Shown here: piece after piece, positions 32,589 to 42,543 of the stretch
Layout of the letters: each line of letters starts with the position of its first letter
How positions within the stretch are numbered: position 1 is the stretch's first letter
Origin: Bradyrhizobium sp. AZCC 2262
GTDB lineage: Bacteria; Pseudomonadota; Alphaproteobacteria; Rhizobiales; Xanthobacteraceae
Reading direction: 5' to 3'
DNA length: 64,000 nt
Assembly (NCBI RefSeq): GCF_036924535.1
Contig: NZ_JAZHRT010000001.1
Location: 8,184,001-8,248,000 of the forward strand
The notes under the pieces: model-generated
Database searches by the model: none
What the model was told of the DNA's origin: nothing
Seen by the model: the letters and a program-made list of their open reading frames with translations, nothing else
Translations under genes and position numbers: made by a program

Positions 32589-32658
32589 TTTCGTCTTTCA
32601 AAGCCGTCATGCCCGCGCTGGTCGCGGGCTTTGACGTTTTTGCTTGTTGAATCAGGTT

Positions 32659-32694
32659 AAGACGTGGATGGCCGGAACAAGTCCGGCCATGACG
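32659..32694. repeat. Dispersed palindromic repeat, family G, copy 1
   Basis: Reads AAGACGTGGATGGCCGGAAC then GTCCGGCCATGACG. The inverted form with the same ends (CGTCATGGCCGG...CGGCCATCCACGTCTT) is found at 58856-58901. Confidence 0.65.
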
Positions 32695-32741
32695 CCGCAT
32701 TCTCAGTCAATAAAATCCGAGGCTCTTCGTAAGATTTGGAC

Positions 32742-35399
32742 TTACAGAGAGCGCTGGATTGTCTCCACGCGATAACACTCGATGACGTCGCCGACACGCA
32801 TGTCGCCGTAATTTTCGAACGCCATGCCGCATTCCTGGCCGGATTGCACTTCCTTCACTTCATCCTTGAAGCGCTTCAGCGTCGAAAGCTTGCCTTCGTG
32901 CACGACGACGTTGTCGCGGATCAGGCGCACATTGGCGCCGCGTTCCACGGTTCCGTCGGTGACGCGGCAGCCGGCGACCTTGCCGACCTTGGAAATGTTG
33001 AACACTTCCAGGATCTGGGCATTGCCGAGCATGGTTTCGCGCAGCGTCGGCGCGAGCAGGCCGGACATCGCCTTTTTGATGTCGTCGACCAGATCGTAGA
33101 TGATGTTGTAGTAGCGGATTTCGATGCCGTTGCGCTTGGCGGCGGCCGCGGCCTCCTTGTTGGCGCGCACCGAGAAACCGATGATCGCGGCGTTGAAACC
33201 CTCCGCCAGCGTGACGTCGGATTCCGAGATGCCGCCGACGCCCGCATGCAGGATGCGAGCTGCAACTTCCTCGGTGCCGAGCTTCTCCAGCGATCCCAGA
33301 ATCGCTTCGAGCGAGCCCTGCACGTCGGCTTTCACGATCAGCGGGAATTCCTTGCGGCCCGCGGTCTTGAGCTGCGACATCATCTGCTCGAGCGAGCCGC
33401 GCATGCCGGAAATCGAGGCAGCGGCGTTCTCGCGCTTCTGATGGGCGCGGTAGCTCGTGACCTGGCGGGCGCGGGCTTCGTTCTCGACGACGGCAAGACG
33501 ATCGCCGGCTTCCGGCGGGCCGTTGAAGCCCAGCACTTCCACCGGCACCGAAGGTCCGGCCTCGTCGAGGTTCTCGCCCTGGTCCGAAATCAGCGCGCGG
33601 ACGCGGCCCATTTCGGCGCCAGCCACGATGATGTCGCCGACCCTGAGCGTGCCGCGCTGAACCAGCACGGTGGCCACCGGACCGCGGCCGCGATCGAGCT
33701 TGGCTTCGATCACGGTGCCTTCTGCGGGGCGTTCCGAATTGGTCTTGAGGTCGAGCAGTTCGGCCTGCAGCGCGATCATCTCGAGCAGCTTGTCGAGATT
33801 GGTCTTGTTCTTGGCGGAAACCTCGACGTCGACGACTTCACCGCCGAACGATTCGACCTGAACCTCGTGCTGCAGCAGTTCGGTGCGCACGCGCTCCGGC
33901 TTGGCGTCCGGCTTGTCGATCTTGTTGATCGCGACGATCATCGGAACCTTCGCCGCCTTGGCGTGGTTGATCGCTTCGACCGTCTGCGGCATGACACCGT
34001 CATCGGCCGCCACCACCAGGATCACGATATCGGTGACCTTGGCGCCGCGCGCGCGCATCGCGGTGAACGCGGCGTGGCCGGGCGTATCGATGAAGGTGAT
34101 CTTCTTGCCGCTTTCCGGCGAGGTCACCTGATAGGCACCGATATGCTGGGTGATGCCGCCGGCTTCGCCCGACACCACGTTGGCGTGGCGCAGCGCGTCG
34201 AGCAGCGAGGTCTTGCCGTGGTCGACATGGCCCATCACGGTGACGACCGGTGAGCGCGGCTCGGTATCGGTGGAATCGTCGACGACGTCGAACAGGCCCT
34301 CTTCAACGTCGGACGCGGCGACGCGCTTGACGGAATGGCCCATTTCCTCGGCGATCAGCTGCGCGGTGTCGGCGTCGATCACGTCGGTGATCTTGTGCAT
34401 CGCGCCCTGCTTCATCAGCAGGCGGATGACGTCGACCGCGCGCTCCGACATGCGGTTGGCGAGTTCCTGGATCGTGATCGCTTCCGGGATCGTGACCTCG
34501 CGGATCAGCTTTTCCTTCGGCTCGTTGGAGGCGTGGCCCTTCAGGCGCTGGGTGCGGCGGCGGAACGAGGCGATCGAACGCTCGCGCACATCGTCGGCGT
34601 TCAGCGCGGTGACCAGCGTCAGGCGGCCGCGCTCCTTCTGCGGGCCCGGCTTGTGGGTGGTCTTGGGGGGCGTTACGGGGCGCATGGCGCCGCCGGGGCC
34701 GCGCCGGACCTGGCGCGGACCTTCGTCTTCATCGGAACCGTCGGCGGCAACGCCCGGCGCGCGCGCGGGCGGCGCGGCTGGACGGGCCGCGGCCGGGCGG
34801 GCCGCCGCCGTGGCGGGTCGCGCTGCTGCGGTCGTCGGCGCCGTCGCGGGCTTGGCCTCGGCCTCGCCAAATCGCTTCTTGGCCTCGACTTCGGCCTTGC
34901 GCTTGGCGTCCTCTTCCTGCCGGTGCCGTTCTTCCTCAGCCTTGCGGCGGGCTTCGGCGGCCTCGCGTTCGGCCTGTTCGATGCCTTCACGGCTGGCGCG
35001 GCGCTTGGCTTCTTCCTCGGCCAGCCGTCGTTCCTCGACTTCGCGTACCTTGGCGTCGGCCAGGGCGCTGGCGCGCGCCGAACGCTCGTCTTCCGTCAGT
35101 GTCCGCAGCACCACGCCGGAACCGCCGCGCGGTGCGCCGGGCGTTGCCGCAGGGCGGGCGAGGGGGGCAGCCCTTGTAGGCGCCGCCGGCTTGGCGACCA
35201 CCGGCTCGGGCGCATGCGTTTCGGTCGCGGGCGCATCACCGCCAACGCGGCGCTTGCCACGTTTTTCGACCACGACCTGCTTGGTCCGGCCGTGGCTGAA
35301 GCTCTGGCGCACGGTGCCCGTCTCGACCCGCGGCTTCAGCGTCAAGGTCTTGGTCGGGACACTCAGAGTCTTGTCGCCAGGCGTTTTGGTATCAACCAT
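32742..35399 (-). CDS. infB: Translation initiation factor IF-2
   Basis: GTPase that delivers initiator fMet-tRNA to the 30S subunit. The 885-residue protein has an N-terminal IF2-associated segment ([20 protein letters not shown]), a long charged coiled/disordered stretch (residues about 100-270, Ala/Glu/Arg/Pro repeats), then the G domain with G1 [10 protein letters not shown]3 DTPGH and G4 NKIDKP, and C-terminal domains II to IV. Start is ATG 35397-35399. It is part of the rimP-nusA-ylxR-infB operon. Confidence 0.97.
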   Translation of the reverse strand: MVDTKTPGDKTLSVPTKTLTLKPRVETGTVRQSFSHGRTKQVVVEKRGKRRVGGDAPATETHAPEPVVAKPAAPTRAAPLARPAATPGAPRGGSGVVLRTLTEDERSARASALADAKVREVEERRLAEEEAKRRASREGIEQAEREAAEARRKAEEERHRQEEDAKRKAEVEAKKRFGEAEAKPATAPTTAAARPATAAARPAAARPAAPPARAPGVAADGSDEDEGPRQVRRGPGGAMRPVTPPKTTHKPGPQKERGRLTLVTALNADDVRERSIASFRRRTQRLKGHASNEPKEKLIREVTIPEAITIQELANRMSERAVDVIRLLMKQGAMHKITDVIDADTAQLIAEEMGHSVKRVAASDVEEGLFDVVDDSTDTEPRSPVVTVMGHVDHGKTSLLDALRHANVVSGEAGGITQHIGAYQVTSPESGKKITFIDTPGHAAFTAMRARGAKVTDIVILVVAADDGVMPQTVEAINHAKAAKVPMIVAINKIDKPDAKPERVRTELLQHEVQVESFGGEVVDVEVSAKNKTNLDKLLEMIALQAELLDLKTNSERPAEGTVIEAKLDRGRGPVATVLVQRGTLRVGDIIVAGAEMGRVRALISDQGENLDEAGPSVPVEVLGFNGPPEAGDRLAVVENEARARQVTSYRAHQKRENAAASISGMRGSLEQMMSQLKTAGRKEFPLIVKADVQGSLEAILGSLEKLGTEEVAARILHAGVGGISESDVTLAEGFNAAIIGFSVRANKEAAAAAKRNGIEIRYYNIIYDLVDDIKKAMSGLLAPTLRETMLGNAQILEVFNISKVGKVAGCRVTDGTVERGANVRLIRDNVVVHEGKLSTLKRFKDEVKEVQSGQECGMAFENYGDMRVGDVIECYRVETIQRSL

Positions 35400-35476
35400 T
35401 CAGCAGTCCTAATCTCGTTACGTTGTGCGCATTCGCACAGTCATTGAAGCAAGGCTTCGGAACCAATCTTCGTCAG

Positions 35477-36157
35477 TCAGAATTTCTGGCCGCCATCCCC
35501 GGTCTTGTCGTCGTCGTCCAGCCGGTATCGAACCAGGATCTGGCAGCGCGACAGGAACGTTTTGCTCGCCGGGCCCGCGAGCAGCGCAGCATGTATCACA
35601 TTTGACCGGCCCAGTGCCAAATCCAATTGTGCCGAGGTCAAAGCGGTAACGATCGGTAAACCGTGCGATTCACCGATATTTCCGGTCCTTTGCCCGGCGA
35701 TAGCGTCCAATTTGCGGATTCCGTCGGCCGCGCCGTCGGAAGCGTGAATCAGGGCTTGGGCCCTGCCCTGTTCGAGCAGGCCCTCGACCTTGGCAAAGCC
35801 GGAAATGACCTGACCGGCCTTGGCAGCCATGGCCAGCGCCTCGGTGCAGCTTCGTTCCAGCAGGGCCTCGGTATCGGCGGGAAGGGTCGCCGCGGCGCGA
35901 ACGTCGCGCTTGAACCCTCTGCTAAATTGGTGACGCCGCACCGCTTCCGCAACGGTCCGGCGCGAGGCCTGGACCCAGAGGCCGCGGCCCGGCAGCTTGC
36001 GCTTCAAATCGGGGATGACGTCGCCCGACGGGGCGACCACGAACCGGATCAGCTCGTCGATCGGCCGCACCTCACGACTGACCGCGCACATCCGCATGGT
36101 CGCGGACTTGTCGGTCCGCGGCCCATGGTCGAGATCGGGATCAGCCAAAGCGAGCAT
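35477..36157 (-). CDS. RNA-binding protein with YlxR (DUF448) and L7Ae-like domains
   Basis: A 226-residue protein between nusA and infB, the typical site for ylxR. The N-terminal YlxR domain (about 20-100) has MRMCAVSREVRPIDELIRF, LPGRGLWV and a basic segment. The C-terminal part, about 110-200, resembles an L7Ae-like RNA-binding fold (KAGQVISGFAKVEGLLEQG, ALTSAQLDLALGRSNVIHA). YlxR proteins are reported to modulate RNase P. Start ATG 36155-36157 has no good ribosome binding site. Confidence 0.85.
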   Translation of the reverse strand: MLALADPDLDHGPRTDKSATMRMCAVSREVRPIDELIRFVVAPSGDVIPDLKRKLPGRGLWVQASRRTVAEAVRRHQFSRGFKRDVRAAATLPADTEALLERSCTEALAMAAKAGQVISGFAKVEGLLEQGRAQALIHASDGAADGIRKLDAIAGQRTGNIGESHGLPIVTALTSAQLDLALGRSNVIHAALLAGPASKTFLSRCQILVRYRLDDDDKTGDGGQKF

Positions 36158-36232
36158 GCCTGTCTAGTGGCTCCGGTCATCTGCGCACGGTCTGCGCGCA
36201 GAAAAGATTTTCGGTTTTGCGGAACACCCGCA

Positions 36233-37843
36233 TTACGCCGTCTGGTCTTCGGTGGCTTCAGCCGCCTCGGATTGCTTGGCGAGCTCGGCCTCGGTGATCC
36301 AGCCGGCAATGACGCGGGCCTGCATGATCATGCGCTCGGCATCGTCGCGCGAGATCTCGTTGGCGTCGAGAATGCCGGGGTACTTGGTGGGTTCGCCGCC
36401 TTCCTTGCGCTCAGTCCAGCCGACCAGATCGTCGGTCGCACAGCCCGCCAGATCCTCGACGGACTTGATGTCGTTCTCGCCGAACTTGACCAGCATCTTC
36501 GAGGTCACGCCGGGCACCGTCTTCAAAGCATCATCCACACCGAGTTCCTTGCGTTTGTTTTCCAGCTCCGTTTCGAGCTGTTCCAGGTATTCTCTCGCCC
36601 GGCTCTGCAGCTCGTTGGCGGTTTCTTCGTCGAAGCCTTCGATGCCGGCCAGTTCCTTGGCGTCGACCAGCGCGAGTTCCTCGACCGACGTAAAGCCTTC
36701 CGACGCCAGCAATTGGCCGACGACCTCGTCGACGTTCAGCGCTTCCATGAACACGCGCGTCGAATTCTCGAAATCGGCCTGGCGGCGCTCGGATTCTTCC
36801 TGCTCGGTGAGAATGTCGATGTCCCAGCCGGTCAATTGCGAGGCAAGCCGCACGTTCTGGCCGCGGCGGCCGATCGCCAGCGAGAGCTGGTTGTTGGTGT
36901 CGGGAACGACCACCTCGATCCGCTCGCGGTCTTCGTCGATCACGACCTTGGCGACTTCGGCTGGCGCCAGCGCATTGACGACAAAGGTCGCGATGTCGGG
37001 CGACCACGGAATGATGTCGATCTTCTCGCCCTGCAGTTCGTTCACCACCGCCTGCACGCGCGAGCCGCGCATGCCGACGCAGGCGCCGACCGGATCCACT
37101 GAGGAATCCCGCGAAATCACGCCGATTTTCGCACGCGAGCCGGGGTCGCGGGCCACCGCCTTGATCTCGACGATGCCGTCATAGATTTCCGGCACTTCCT
37201 GCGCGAACAGTTTTGCCATGAATTGCGGATGGGTGCGGGAGAGGAAGATTTGCGGTCCGCGGGTTTCGCGGCGGACATCGAAGATGTAGGCGCGGACGCG
37301 GTCGCCGTTGCGGAACACCTCGCGCGGCAGCATTTCGTCGCGGCGGATGATGGCTTCACCGCGGCCGAGATCGACGATCACGCTGCCATATTCGACGCGC
37401 TTGACGACGCCGTTGACGATATCGCCGATGCGGTCCTTGAATTCCTGGTATTGCCGGTCGCGCTCGGCCTCGCGCACCTTCTGCACGATCACCTGCTTGG
37501 CGGATTGCGCGGCGATGCGGCCATATTCCAGCGGCGGCAGGGTATCGGCGATGGTGTCGCCGACCTGAGCGCCCGGGTTGGCGCGCTGTGCGTCCGCCAG
37601 CGAAATCTGGTTCGAGGAGTTCTCGACCTGCTCGACGACCAGCATGTGGCGCGACAGCCGGAGTTCGCCCTTCTTGGCGTCGATCTCGGCGTGAACGTCG
37701 GTCTCGCTGCCGTAACGGGCGCGCGCCGCCTTGGCGATGGCGTCTTCCATCGCAGCGATCACGATCCCGCGGTCGATCGACTTTTCGCGGGCGACCGCGT
37801 CTGCGATCTGCAGCAGTTCGAGTTTGTTGGCACTGACGGCCAT
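36233..37843 (-). CDS. nusA: Transcription termination/antitermination factor NusA
   Basis: Binds RNA polymerase and nascent RNA to control pausing, termination and antitermination. The 536-residue protein has the N-terminal polymerase-binding domain, S1 domain (DIVNGVVKRVEYGSVIVDLG), KH domains (VGACVGMRGSRVQAVVNEL, LAIGRRGQNVRLASQL) and two C-terminal acidic repeats with helix-hairpin-helix-like sequence. Start is ATG 37841-37843 with AAGGAG upstream. It follows rimP closely. The operon leader contains a terminator NusA might act on. Confidence 0.96.
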   Translation of the reverse strand: MAVSANKLELLQIADAVAREKSIDRGIVIAAMEDAIAKAARARYGSETDVHAEIDAKKGELRLSRHMLVVEQVENSSNQISLADAQRANPGAQVGDTIADTLPPLEYGRIAAQSAKQVIVQKVREAERDRQYQEFKDRIGDIVNGVVKRVEYGSVIVDLGRGEAIIRRDEMLPREVFRNGDRVRAYIFDVRRETRGPQIFLSRTHPQFMAKLFAQEVPEIYDGIVEIKAVARDPGSRAKIGVISRDSSVDPVGACVGMRGSRVQAVVNELQGEKIDIIPWSPDIATFVVNALAPAEVAKVVIDEDRERIEVVVPDTNNQLSLAIGRRGQNVRLASQLTGWDIDILTEQEESERRQADFENSTRVFMEALNVDEVVGQLLASEGFTSVEELALVDAKELAGIEGFDEETANELQSRAREYLEQLETELENKRKELGVDDALKTVPGVTSKMLVKFGENDIKSVEDLAGCATDDLVGWTERKEGGEPTKYPGILDANEISRDDAERMIMQARVIAGWITEAELAKQSEAAEATEDQTA

Positions 37844-37846
37844 GGC

Positions 37847-38626
37847 CTAGTCTCCTTCGGTAGGATCGAGGTCGCCTCTGCGCAGTCTTTCTGCGGCGAG
37901 GCGGTGCTTCTTGGTATTGGTCGGCTCGGGCTTCTTGGGCTCGGGCTTCTTGTTGAGCTTCGGCTTCGGTTTGTTGCTCCTGGCCGGATCGCTCTTCTTG
38001 GCGTGCGGCGGGGGCGGCGGCGCCAGTCCGAGATTCTGCTTCAATTCGCGCTCGGCCTGCTTGCCGCGCCGCATCGATTCCGCAATCAATTCGTCGGTTA
38101 GAACCAGCCGCGCGTCGGAAATGTCTTCCATCACCAGGAGTACGTCGGCATCTTCGCCCGCGCGCGTGTCATCCCGATGTAGCCGGACGGCATCGCCTTC
38201 AACGCCGGCCAGCGTACCACGAAAACGCTTGCGGCCCTGATGGGCGACCGCCATTTCAATCTTCACGAGATGACCGGCGTAGCGTTCGAAATCGGAACGG
38301 CGCACCAGCGGGCGATCGATGCCCGGCGAGGATATCTCCAGCCGGTAGGCGCGGTCGATCGGATCGGCGACGTCGAGCACCGGCGACAGCGCCCGCGAAA
38401 TCGCCTCGCAATCCTCGATCTGCATCGTACCATCAGGCCGCTCGGCCATGATCTGGACGGTGCAGCCGGCCTCGCCTGAAATCTTGATCCGGACCAGCCG
38501 ATAGCCCATTCCCTGCAAAACCGGTCCGGCCACCGCCGATACCCGCGCGGCCGCGCCCGGCTCGACGACGAGACGGGGCTCGGCCAGCAATTCGGCATCC
38601 ACGGAACCAGCAGTTGGATCGGTCAT
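37847..38626 (-). CDS. rimP: Ribosome maturation factor RimP with a basic, Pro-rich tail
   Basis: 30S assembly factor needed for binding of early ribosomal proteins. The 259-residue protein has the RimP core ([46 protein letters not shown]) and an extra C-terminal tail of roughly 60 residues rich in Lys and Pro ([20 protein letters not shown]). Usual RimP proteins are about 150-200 residues. ATG 38624-38626 is taken as start; a TTG four codons earlier is an alternative. It is the first gene of the nusA-infB operon, which begins with a structured leader. Confidence 0.92.
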   Translation of the reverse strand: MTDPTAGSVDAELLAEPRLVVEPGAAARVSAVAGPVLQGMGYRLVRIKISGEAGCTVQIMAERPDGTMQIEDCEAISRALSPVLDVADPIDRAYRLEISSPGIDRPLVRRSDFERYAGHLVKIEMAVAHQGRKRFRGTLAGVEGDAVRLHRDDTRAGEDADVLLVMEDISDARLVLTDELIAESMRRGKQAERELKQNLGLAPPPPPHAKKSDPARSNKPKPKLNKKPEPKKPEPTNTKKHRLAAERLRRGDLDPTEGD

Positions 38627-38742
38627 GTCCAGGGTCAAAAGCGTCTTACTTGCATGGGTTTAAGCCGGGCCTCAACCAGCGGTCAGGCCGGTTCCCCGAA
38701 CCGCGCCTTTAAGCCCCTTCTGGGCCGGGCTCGTTCAGGTAA

Positions 38743-38839
38743 TAAAAAAGAGCGGGTCCCGGAGGGCCCACTCTCAATACGCGATCGTATGAGAACCAAA
38801 AGTTGCCGCGGATATAGCGGTTTTTCCGCAATCCGACAA
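38743..38839 (-). promoter_or_regulatory. Leader of the rimP-nusA-infB operon with promoter and intrinsic terminator
   Basis: On the minus strand: TTGTCG (38834-38839), 16 bases, CTATAT (38812-38817). A hairpin TCTCA-TACG / CGTA-TGAGA (38772-38794) comes next, then a terminator with imperfect arms GAGTGGGCCC / GGACCCGCTC, loop TCCG and TTTTTT (38744-38773). It lies about 120 bases before rimP and points toward it. The two stems overlap by 2 bases. No gene lies between this terminator and the divergent gene at 38967, so it probably attenuates the operon. Confidence 0.6.
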
Positions 38840-38966
38840 GGCCCGCGATCCCGTTAAGTCCGATTTTGCCAAGCTTCGAGAGGGGGGACGAAGTCTAACC
38901 CTTCATTCACGAACGCTGCCTAGATTTTCAGAAAAACCAGCCAATTCAGGCCGGTTGGGCGGGTTT

Positions 38967-40037
38967 ATGATAATTTCACCATCGCTGATCCCGGAACTCG
39001 ACGACATCATCAGTCGTGGCGACCCCAAGCGCCGCGCCGATGCCGCGCGCCGCATCAGCGAGCTCTTCCTGCAGGGCGCGGCGAGCTTCCGCTCCGATCA
39101 TGTCGATCTGTTCGATGGTGTCCTGACCAGTCTCGTCCCGCATGCCGAGCTTGCCGAGCGCGCCGAACTGGCCGAGCGCTTGTCGGTGCTGGCGAACGCG
39201 CCGCGTGGTCTGGTCGGCCAACTCGCCCACGACGACGAAATTGCCATCGCAGGCCCGCTGCTGCGCCGCTCGCCGGTCATCGACGAAAAGATGCTGGTCG
39301 AAATTGCGTCGATGAAGGGCCAGGGTCATCTGCTGGCGATGGCGGAACGACCCACGCTTTCGGCTGATCTTACCGACGTCATCGTTGCCCGCGGCGACCG
39401 CGCCGTCATCAGGCGCGCCGCCGGCAATGCGGGCGCCGCCTTCTCGGAGAACAGCTATTCGACGCTGATCAAGCGCGCCGGTCAGGATGGCGTGCTGACG
39501 ATCAGGCTCGGCCAGCGCGACGATCTGTCTCCTGCGCAACTGAAGGATCTGCTCTCCGGCTCCATCGACGTCATCCGCCGCCGCCTGTTCAAGGTCGTCA
39601 AGCCGGAACGGCAGGCCGACATCAGGCAGGCGATGACCGCCATCACCGGCCCGTCCGAACGCGAGGAGCGCCGCGACTTCATGCCGGCGCAGCGCACGGT
39701 GGTAAAACTCCGCCGCGAAGGCATGCTCGGCGAAGGCGCGTTGCTCAACTTCGCGAGGGCCTTCAAATACGAGGAGTCGATCGCCGCGCTGTCGGCGATG
39801 ACTGGCGTCAAGATCGTAACCCTCGACCGCCTGATCAGCGGCGACCGCGACGATCCGCTCCTGATCGCCGGGAAAACCATCGATCTGGAATGGGCGACCG
39901 TGCGCGCGCTGATCCTGCTTCGGCTCGGCCCGAACCGGACGGCAGCGCCCGCCGACATCGAAAACGCGCGGATGAATTACGCGCGGCTGATGCCTTCGAC
40001 CGCCCAGCGCGTCGTCGCGTTCTGGAAGACGCGGTAA
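38967..40037 (+). CDS. DUF2336 domain protein
   Basis: A 356-residue cytosolic protein that fits the DUF2336 family of alphaproteobacteria: an all-helical protein with repeated short helices (ISELFLQGAASFRSDHVDLF, LLRRSPVIDEKMLVEIASM). No catalytic motif is apparent and the function of the family is unknown. Start is ATG 38967, since the earlier TTG 38955 lacks support. It is divergent from the rimP operon and converges on trmB across a short repeat. Confidence 0.75.
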   Translation: MIISPSLIPELDDIISRGDPKRRADAARRISELFLQGAASFRSDHVDLFDGVLTSLVPHAELAERAELAERLSVLANAPRGLVGQLAHDDEIAIAGPLLRRSPVIDEKMLVEIASMKGQGHLLAMAERPTLSADLTDVIVARGDRAVIRRAAGNAGAAFSENSYSTLIKRAGQDGVLTIRLGQRDDLSPAQLKDLLSGSIDVIRRRLFKVVKPERQADIRQAMTAITGPSEREERRDFMPAQRTVVKLRREGMLGEGALLNFARAFKYEESIAALSAMTGVKIVTLDRLISGDRDDPLLIAGKTIDLEWATVRALILLRLGPNRTAAPADIENARMNYARLMPSTAQRVVAFWKTR

Positions 40038-40059
40038 GCTAGTCCAACGCTGCCTCCCC

Positions 40060-40099
40060 GTCATTCCGGGTTCGATGCTTCGCATCGCCCCGGAACGAC
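40060..40099. repeat. Dispersed palindromic repeat, family B, short copy
   Basis: GTCATTCCGGGTTCGATGC, then GCATCGCCCCGGAACGAC: both ends of the family without the central CTCGAG palindrome. It sits between converging genes. Confidence 0.65.
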
Positions 40100-40103
40100 G
40101 TGC

Positions 40104-40847
40104 CTAGCTAACCCGCCGAAACCTCAAATACGCCGCCACCCGCCCCTCGCGTTCGGCTTTGCGGCCGTAGCGCGTCATGGTGTAGGCATCCCACGGCTTT
40201 TGCCAGTCAATGGCGCGCTCAGCGGTCCAGAGAAAATCCGGCGAGCGCATCAGATGCGCCAGTGTCCACGCGCAGTAATCGTCGATGTCACTGACGAAGC
40301 GAAATTCGCCGCCGTCTTTCAGGATGCGCGCCATCGCGTTGACCGTTGCGTCCTGCACGAAGCGTCGCTTCCAGTGCCGCCGCTTCGGCCAGGGATCGGG
40401 ATGGATCAGGTCCAGCCGCGCCAGCGATTGCGGCGGGGCCCAGGCCAGCAATTGCGCGGCGTCGCCGGCATAGAGCCTGATATTGCCGATGTTGTGCGCC
40501 TCGATCTGCGTCAGGATTTTCGCCATGCCGTTGACATAGGGCTCGCAGCCGATGAACCCGATATTCGGAAACGCCTGCGCTTCCGCAATCAGATGCTCAC
40601 CGCCGCCGAATCCGATTTCGAGCCTGACATTCTCGATGTCGCCATCGAAAAGCTCGGCAAGCCGCGCCGGCGCGGGCGTTGCGATGTCGAGCGCCAGATG
40701 CGGCAGCAGATTGTCGATCAGGTCGGCCTGGTGGATGCGCAGCTTGTGGCCCTTGCGGCGGCCGAAGAACGAGCCATGCGCATGTGCCGACGCGCCGTCA
40801 TCCGGCGCAGCGTCGCGGTCGCCGGTATCGCGCGGTGAGACGATCAT
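40104..40847 (-). CDS. trmB: tRNA (guanine-N7-)-methyltransferase TrmB
   Basis: SAM-dependent methylation of G46 in tRNA variable loops. The 247-residue protein has the SAM site LEIGFGGGEHLIAEAQ, the catalytic/RNA site DLIHPDPWPKRRHWKRRF, and the C-terminal EREGRVAAYLRFRR. Start is ATG 40845-40847 overlapping the stop of the M20 peptidase gene (ATGA), so the two are translationally coupled. Confidence 0.96.
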   Translation of the reverse strand: MIVSPRDTGDRDAAPDDGASAHAHGSFFGRRKGHKLRIHQADLIDNLLPHLALDIATPAPARLAELFDGDIENVRLEIGFGGGEHLIAEAQAFPNIGFIGCEPYVNGMAKILTQIEAHNIGNIRLYAGDAAQLLAWAPPQSLARLDLIHPDPWPKRRHWKRRFVQDATVNAMARILKDGGEFRFVSDIDDYCAWTLAHLMRSPDFLWTAERAIDWQKPWDAYTMTRYGRKAEREGRVAAYLRFRRVS

Positions 40848-41971
40848 CGCAGCGTCTGGTACAGCCGGTACAACAGCCGCGCCCTCGGCTCGATCGAGGA
40901 GATGTACATCTGCTCGTAATGGGTATGCGCACCCTGGCCGTCAACGCCGAGCCCGTCCAGCGTTGCGGTATGCGGCGCGGTAAAATTGCCGTCGGAGCCG
41001 CCGCCGGTCGCCGTATCGACCAGATCAAAACCGATCTCCGCCGCAATCGTCCTGGCATGCTCGTAGAGCGCGGCGCCGGCATTGCTCTTTTCGTAAGGCG
41101 GGCGGTTCAGCTCGCCGACCACCTTGACGGTGACGCCCTCGGTGCGCGATTTCAGATTGAGGATTTTCGCCGTCAGCTCGTCGGAAGCGGCAATCGTCGG
41201 CACGCGCAGATCGACCTCGGCATAGGCCTCCTCTGCGATCACGTTCGGCCGAGTGCCGCCGCGGACGACGCCGACATTGACGGTGATGCCGCGCGCCAGA
41301 TCGTTCATCGCCTCCAGCGTTTGGATGACATTGCCGAGTTCGCGGATCGCGCTGCGGCCGTCCTCGGGCCGGGTGCCGGCATGCGAGGGCACGCCCTTGA
41401 TGAAAACGTCGAAGCGCCCGACGCCCTTGCGCCCCGTCACGATCTTGCCACCGTCGCGCGCCGGCTCCGTGACCAGCACGTATTTCGCCTTCCGTCCCTC
41501 GCTCTCAATCAGCGCACGCGACGTCGGGCTGCCGATTTCTTCGTCGGAGACATAGAGCTGGGTGACGCCGAGCGGCGGCCGCGCGCCGTCGGCGCAAGTC
41601 CGGCGAAACGCATGATAGGCGAGATAGGCGCCGCCCTTCATGTCGTAGATGCCCGGGCCGAAAGCGCTGTCGCCTTCGATCCGGAACGGCAGACGCTCAA
41701 TGAAGCCAAGCGGATGGACCGTATCGAGATGGCTCAGCACCAGGATTCCCGGTGCGTCCTGCCCCCATGCCGAGCGCGCGACCAGGTGATCGCCGCAGCC
41801 GGAATGCCCGGCGATGCGTTCGACAATCGCAGGCAGGCCGCGATAGCCCTCGGCGACGAGGTCGGCGAGCTTGTTGACCTGCTCGGGAGCTTCGGTCGGG
41901 GTCTCGATCTCGACCCAGCGGCGAATGCCCTCGAGCATCGGCGAGGGATCGAAAGGATTGATTGTCGTCAT
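40844..41971 (-). CDS. M20 family metallopeptidase (glutamate carboxypeptidase-like)
   Basis: A 375-residue di-zinc peptidase. Zinc and catalytic motifs of the M20 family: HLDTVHPLG (His plus Asp), GIYDMKGGAYLA (bridging Asp), SDEEIGSPT (catalytic Glu pair) and late GGGSDGNF and GAHTHYEQM (His). It resembles CPG2-type enzymes that release C-terminal Glu from folates or peptides; the substrate is not known here. Start is ATG 41969-41971. It is joined to trmB by ATGA. In other Rhizobiales I recall metK in about this place. Confidence 0.9.
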   Translation of the reverse strand: MTTINPFDPSPMLEGIRRWVEIETPTEAPEQVNKLADLVAEGYRGLPAIVERIAGHSGCGDHLVARSAWGQDAPGILVLSHLDTVHPLGFIERLPFRIEGDSAFGPGIYDMKGGAYLAYHAFRRTCADGARPPLGVTQLYVSDEEIGSPTSRALIESEGRKAKYVLVTEPARDGGKIVTGRKGVGRFDVFIKGVPSHAGTRPEDGRSAIRELGNVIQTLEAMNDLARGITVNVGVVRGGTRPNVIAEEAYAEVDLRVPTIAASDELTAKILNLKSRTEGVTVKVVGELNRPPYEKSNAGAALYEHARTIAAEIGFDLVDTATGGGSDGNFTAPHTATLDGLGVDGQGAHTHYEQMYISSIEPRARLLYRLYQTLR

Positions 41972-42126
41972 CTGTCTGTCTGCCGTACCCGATACGCCGT
42001 CATTCCCGGATGCGCAATTGTGGCATTGTGGGCGTGCGCCGTAAGCCCGCCAAGCCGGGCGCCGAAGCACAGGAAATCATGGCATATTCCAGAATACGAA
42101 ATTATCAAACAGGTAGTTGATAGATG

Positions 42127-42543
42127 TCAGCGCTGGTCGGGGCCGTCGCGCGACGCGATCTGCTCGACCAGCTCGACGATCGAGCGCCGCATCTTGGAAT
42201 CGCTGATGCGCGTGAACGCCCGTGTCAGTGCGAGACCCTCTGATGTAGCGAGGAAATCGGACACGTAGGCCGGAGAGGCGCCTTCGGCGAAGCCGTTGCC
42301 ATTCACCGCGCCGCTCGGCCCGCCGTCGAACAGAAACGACACCGGGACCTGCAATATCTCGGAGATCTGCTGCAGGCGGCTGGCGCCGACCCGGTTAGTG
42401 CCTTTTTCGTATTTCTGAACCTGCTGGAAAGTGAGGCCGAGCGCTTCGCCCAGTTTTTCCTGGCTCATCCCCAGCATGATGCGGCGCATCCGGACGCGGC
42501 TGCCGACATACTTGTCAACCGGATTGGGCGCTTTGGTGGACAT
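42127..42543 (-). CDS. XRE/Cro-type regulator, PraR-like
   Basis: A 138-residue regulator with one helix-turn-helix (RRIMLGMSQEKLGEALGLTF, QQVQKYEKGTNRVGASRLQ) and a C-terminal alpha-helical region. It closely fits the PraR/PhrR proteins of rhizobia, which repress surface and quorum-related genes. Start ATG 42541-42543 is preferred; an ATG two codons earlier sits too close to the AGGAG ribosome site. It lies behind lnt, as PraR does in rhizobia as I recall. Confidence 0.85.
   Translation of the reverse strand: MSTKAPNPVDKYVGSRVRMRRIMLGMSQEKLGEALGLTFQQVQKYEKGTNRVGASRLQQISEILQVPVSFLFDGGPSGAVNGNGFAEGASPAYVSDFLATSEGLALTRAFTRISDSKMRRSIVELVEQIASRDGPDQR

Noticed and set aside
32736..34253. 505-codon plus-strand frame opposite infB
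   Set aside because: Shadow of infB; low-complexity translation without family motifs.
38743..38966. A tRNA or small RNA gene upstream of rimP, suggested by the terminator
   Set aside because: No cloverleaf or CCA-type end is visible; a leader attenuator fits better, though a short regulatory RNA is not excluded.
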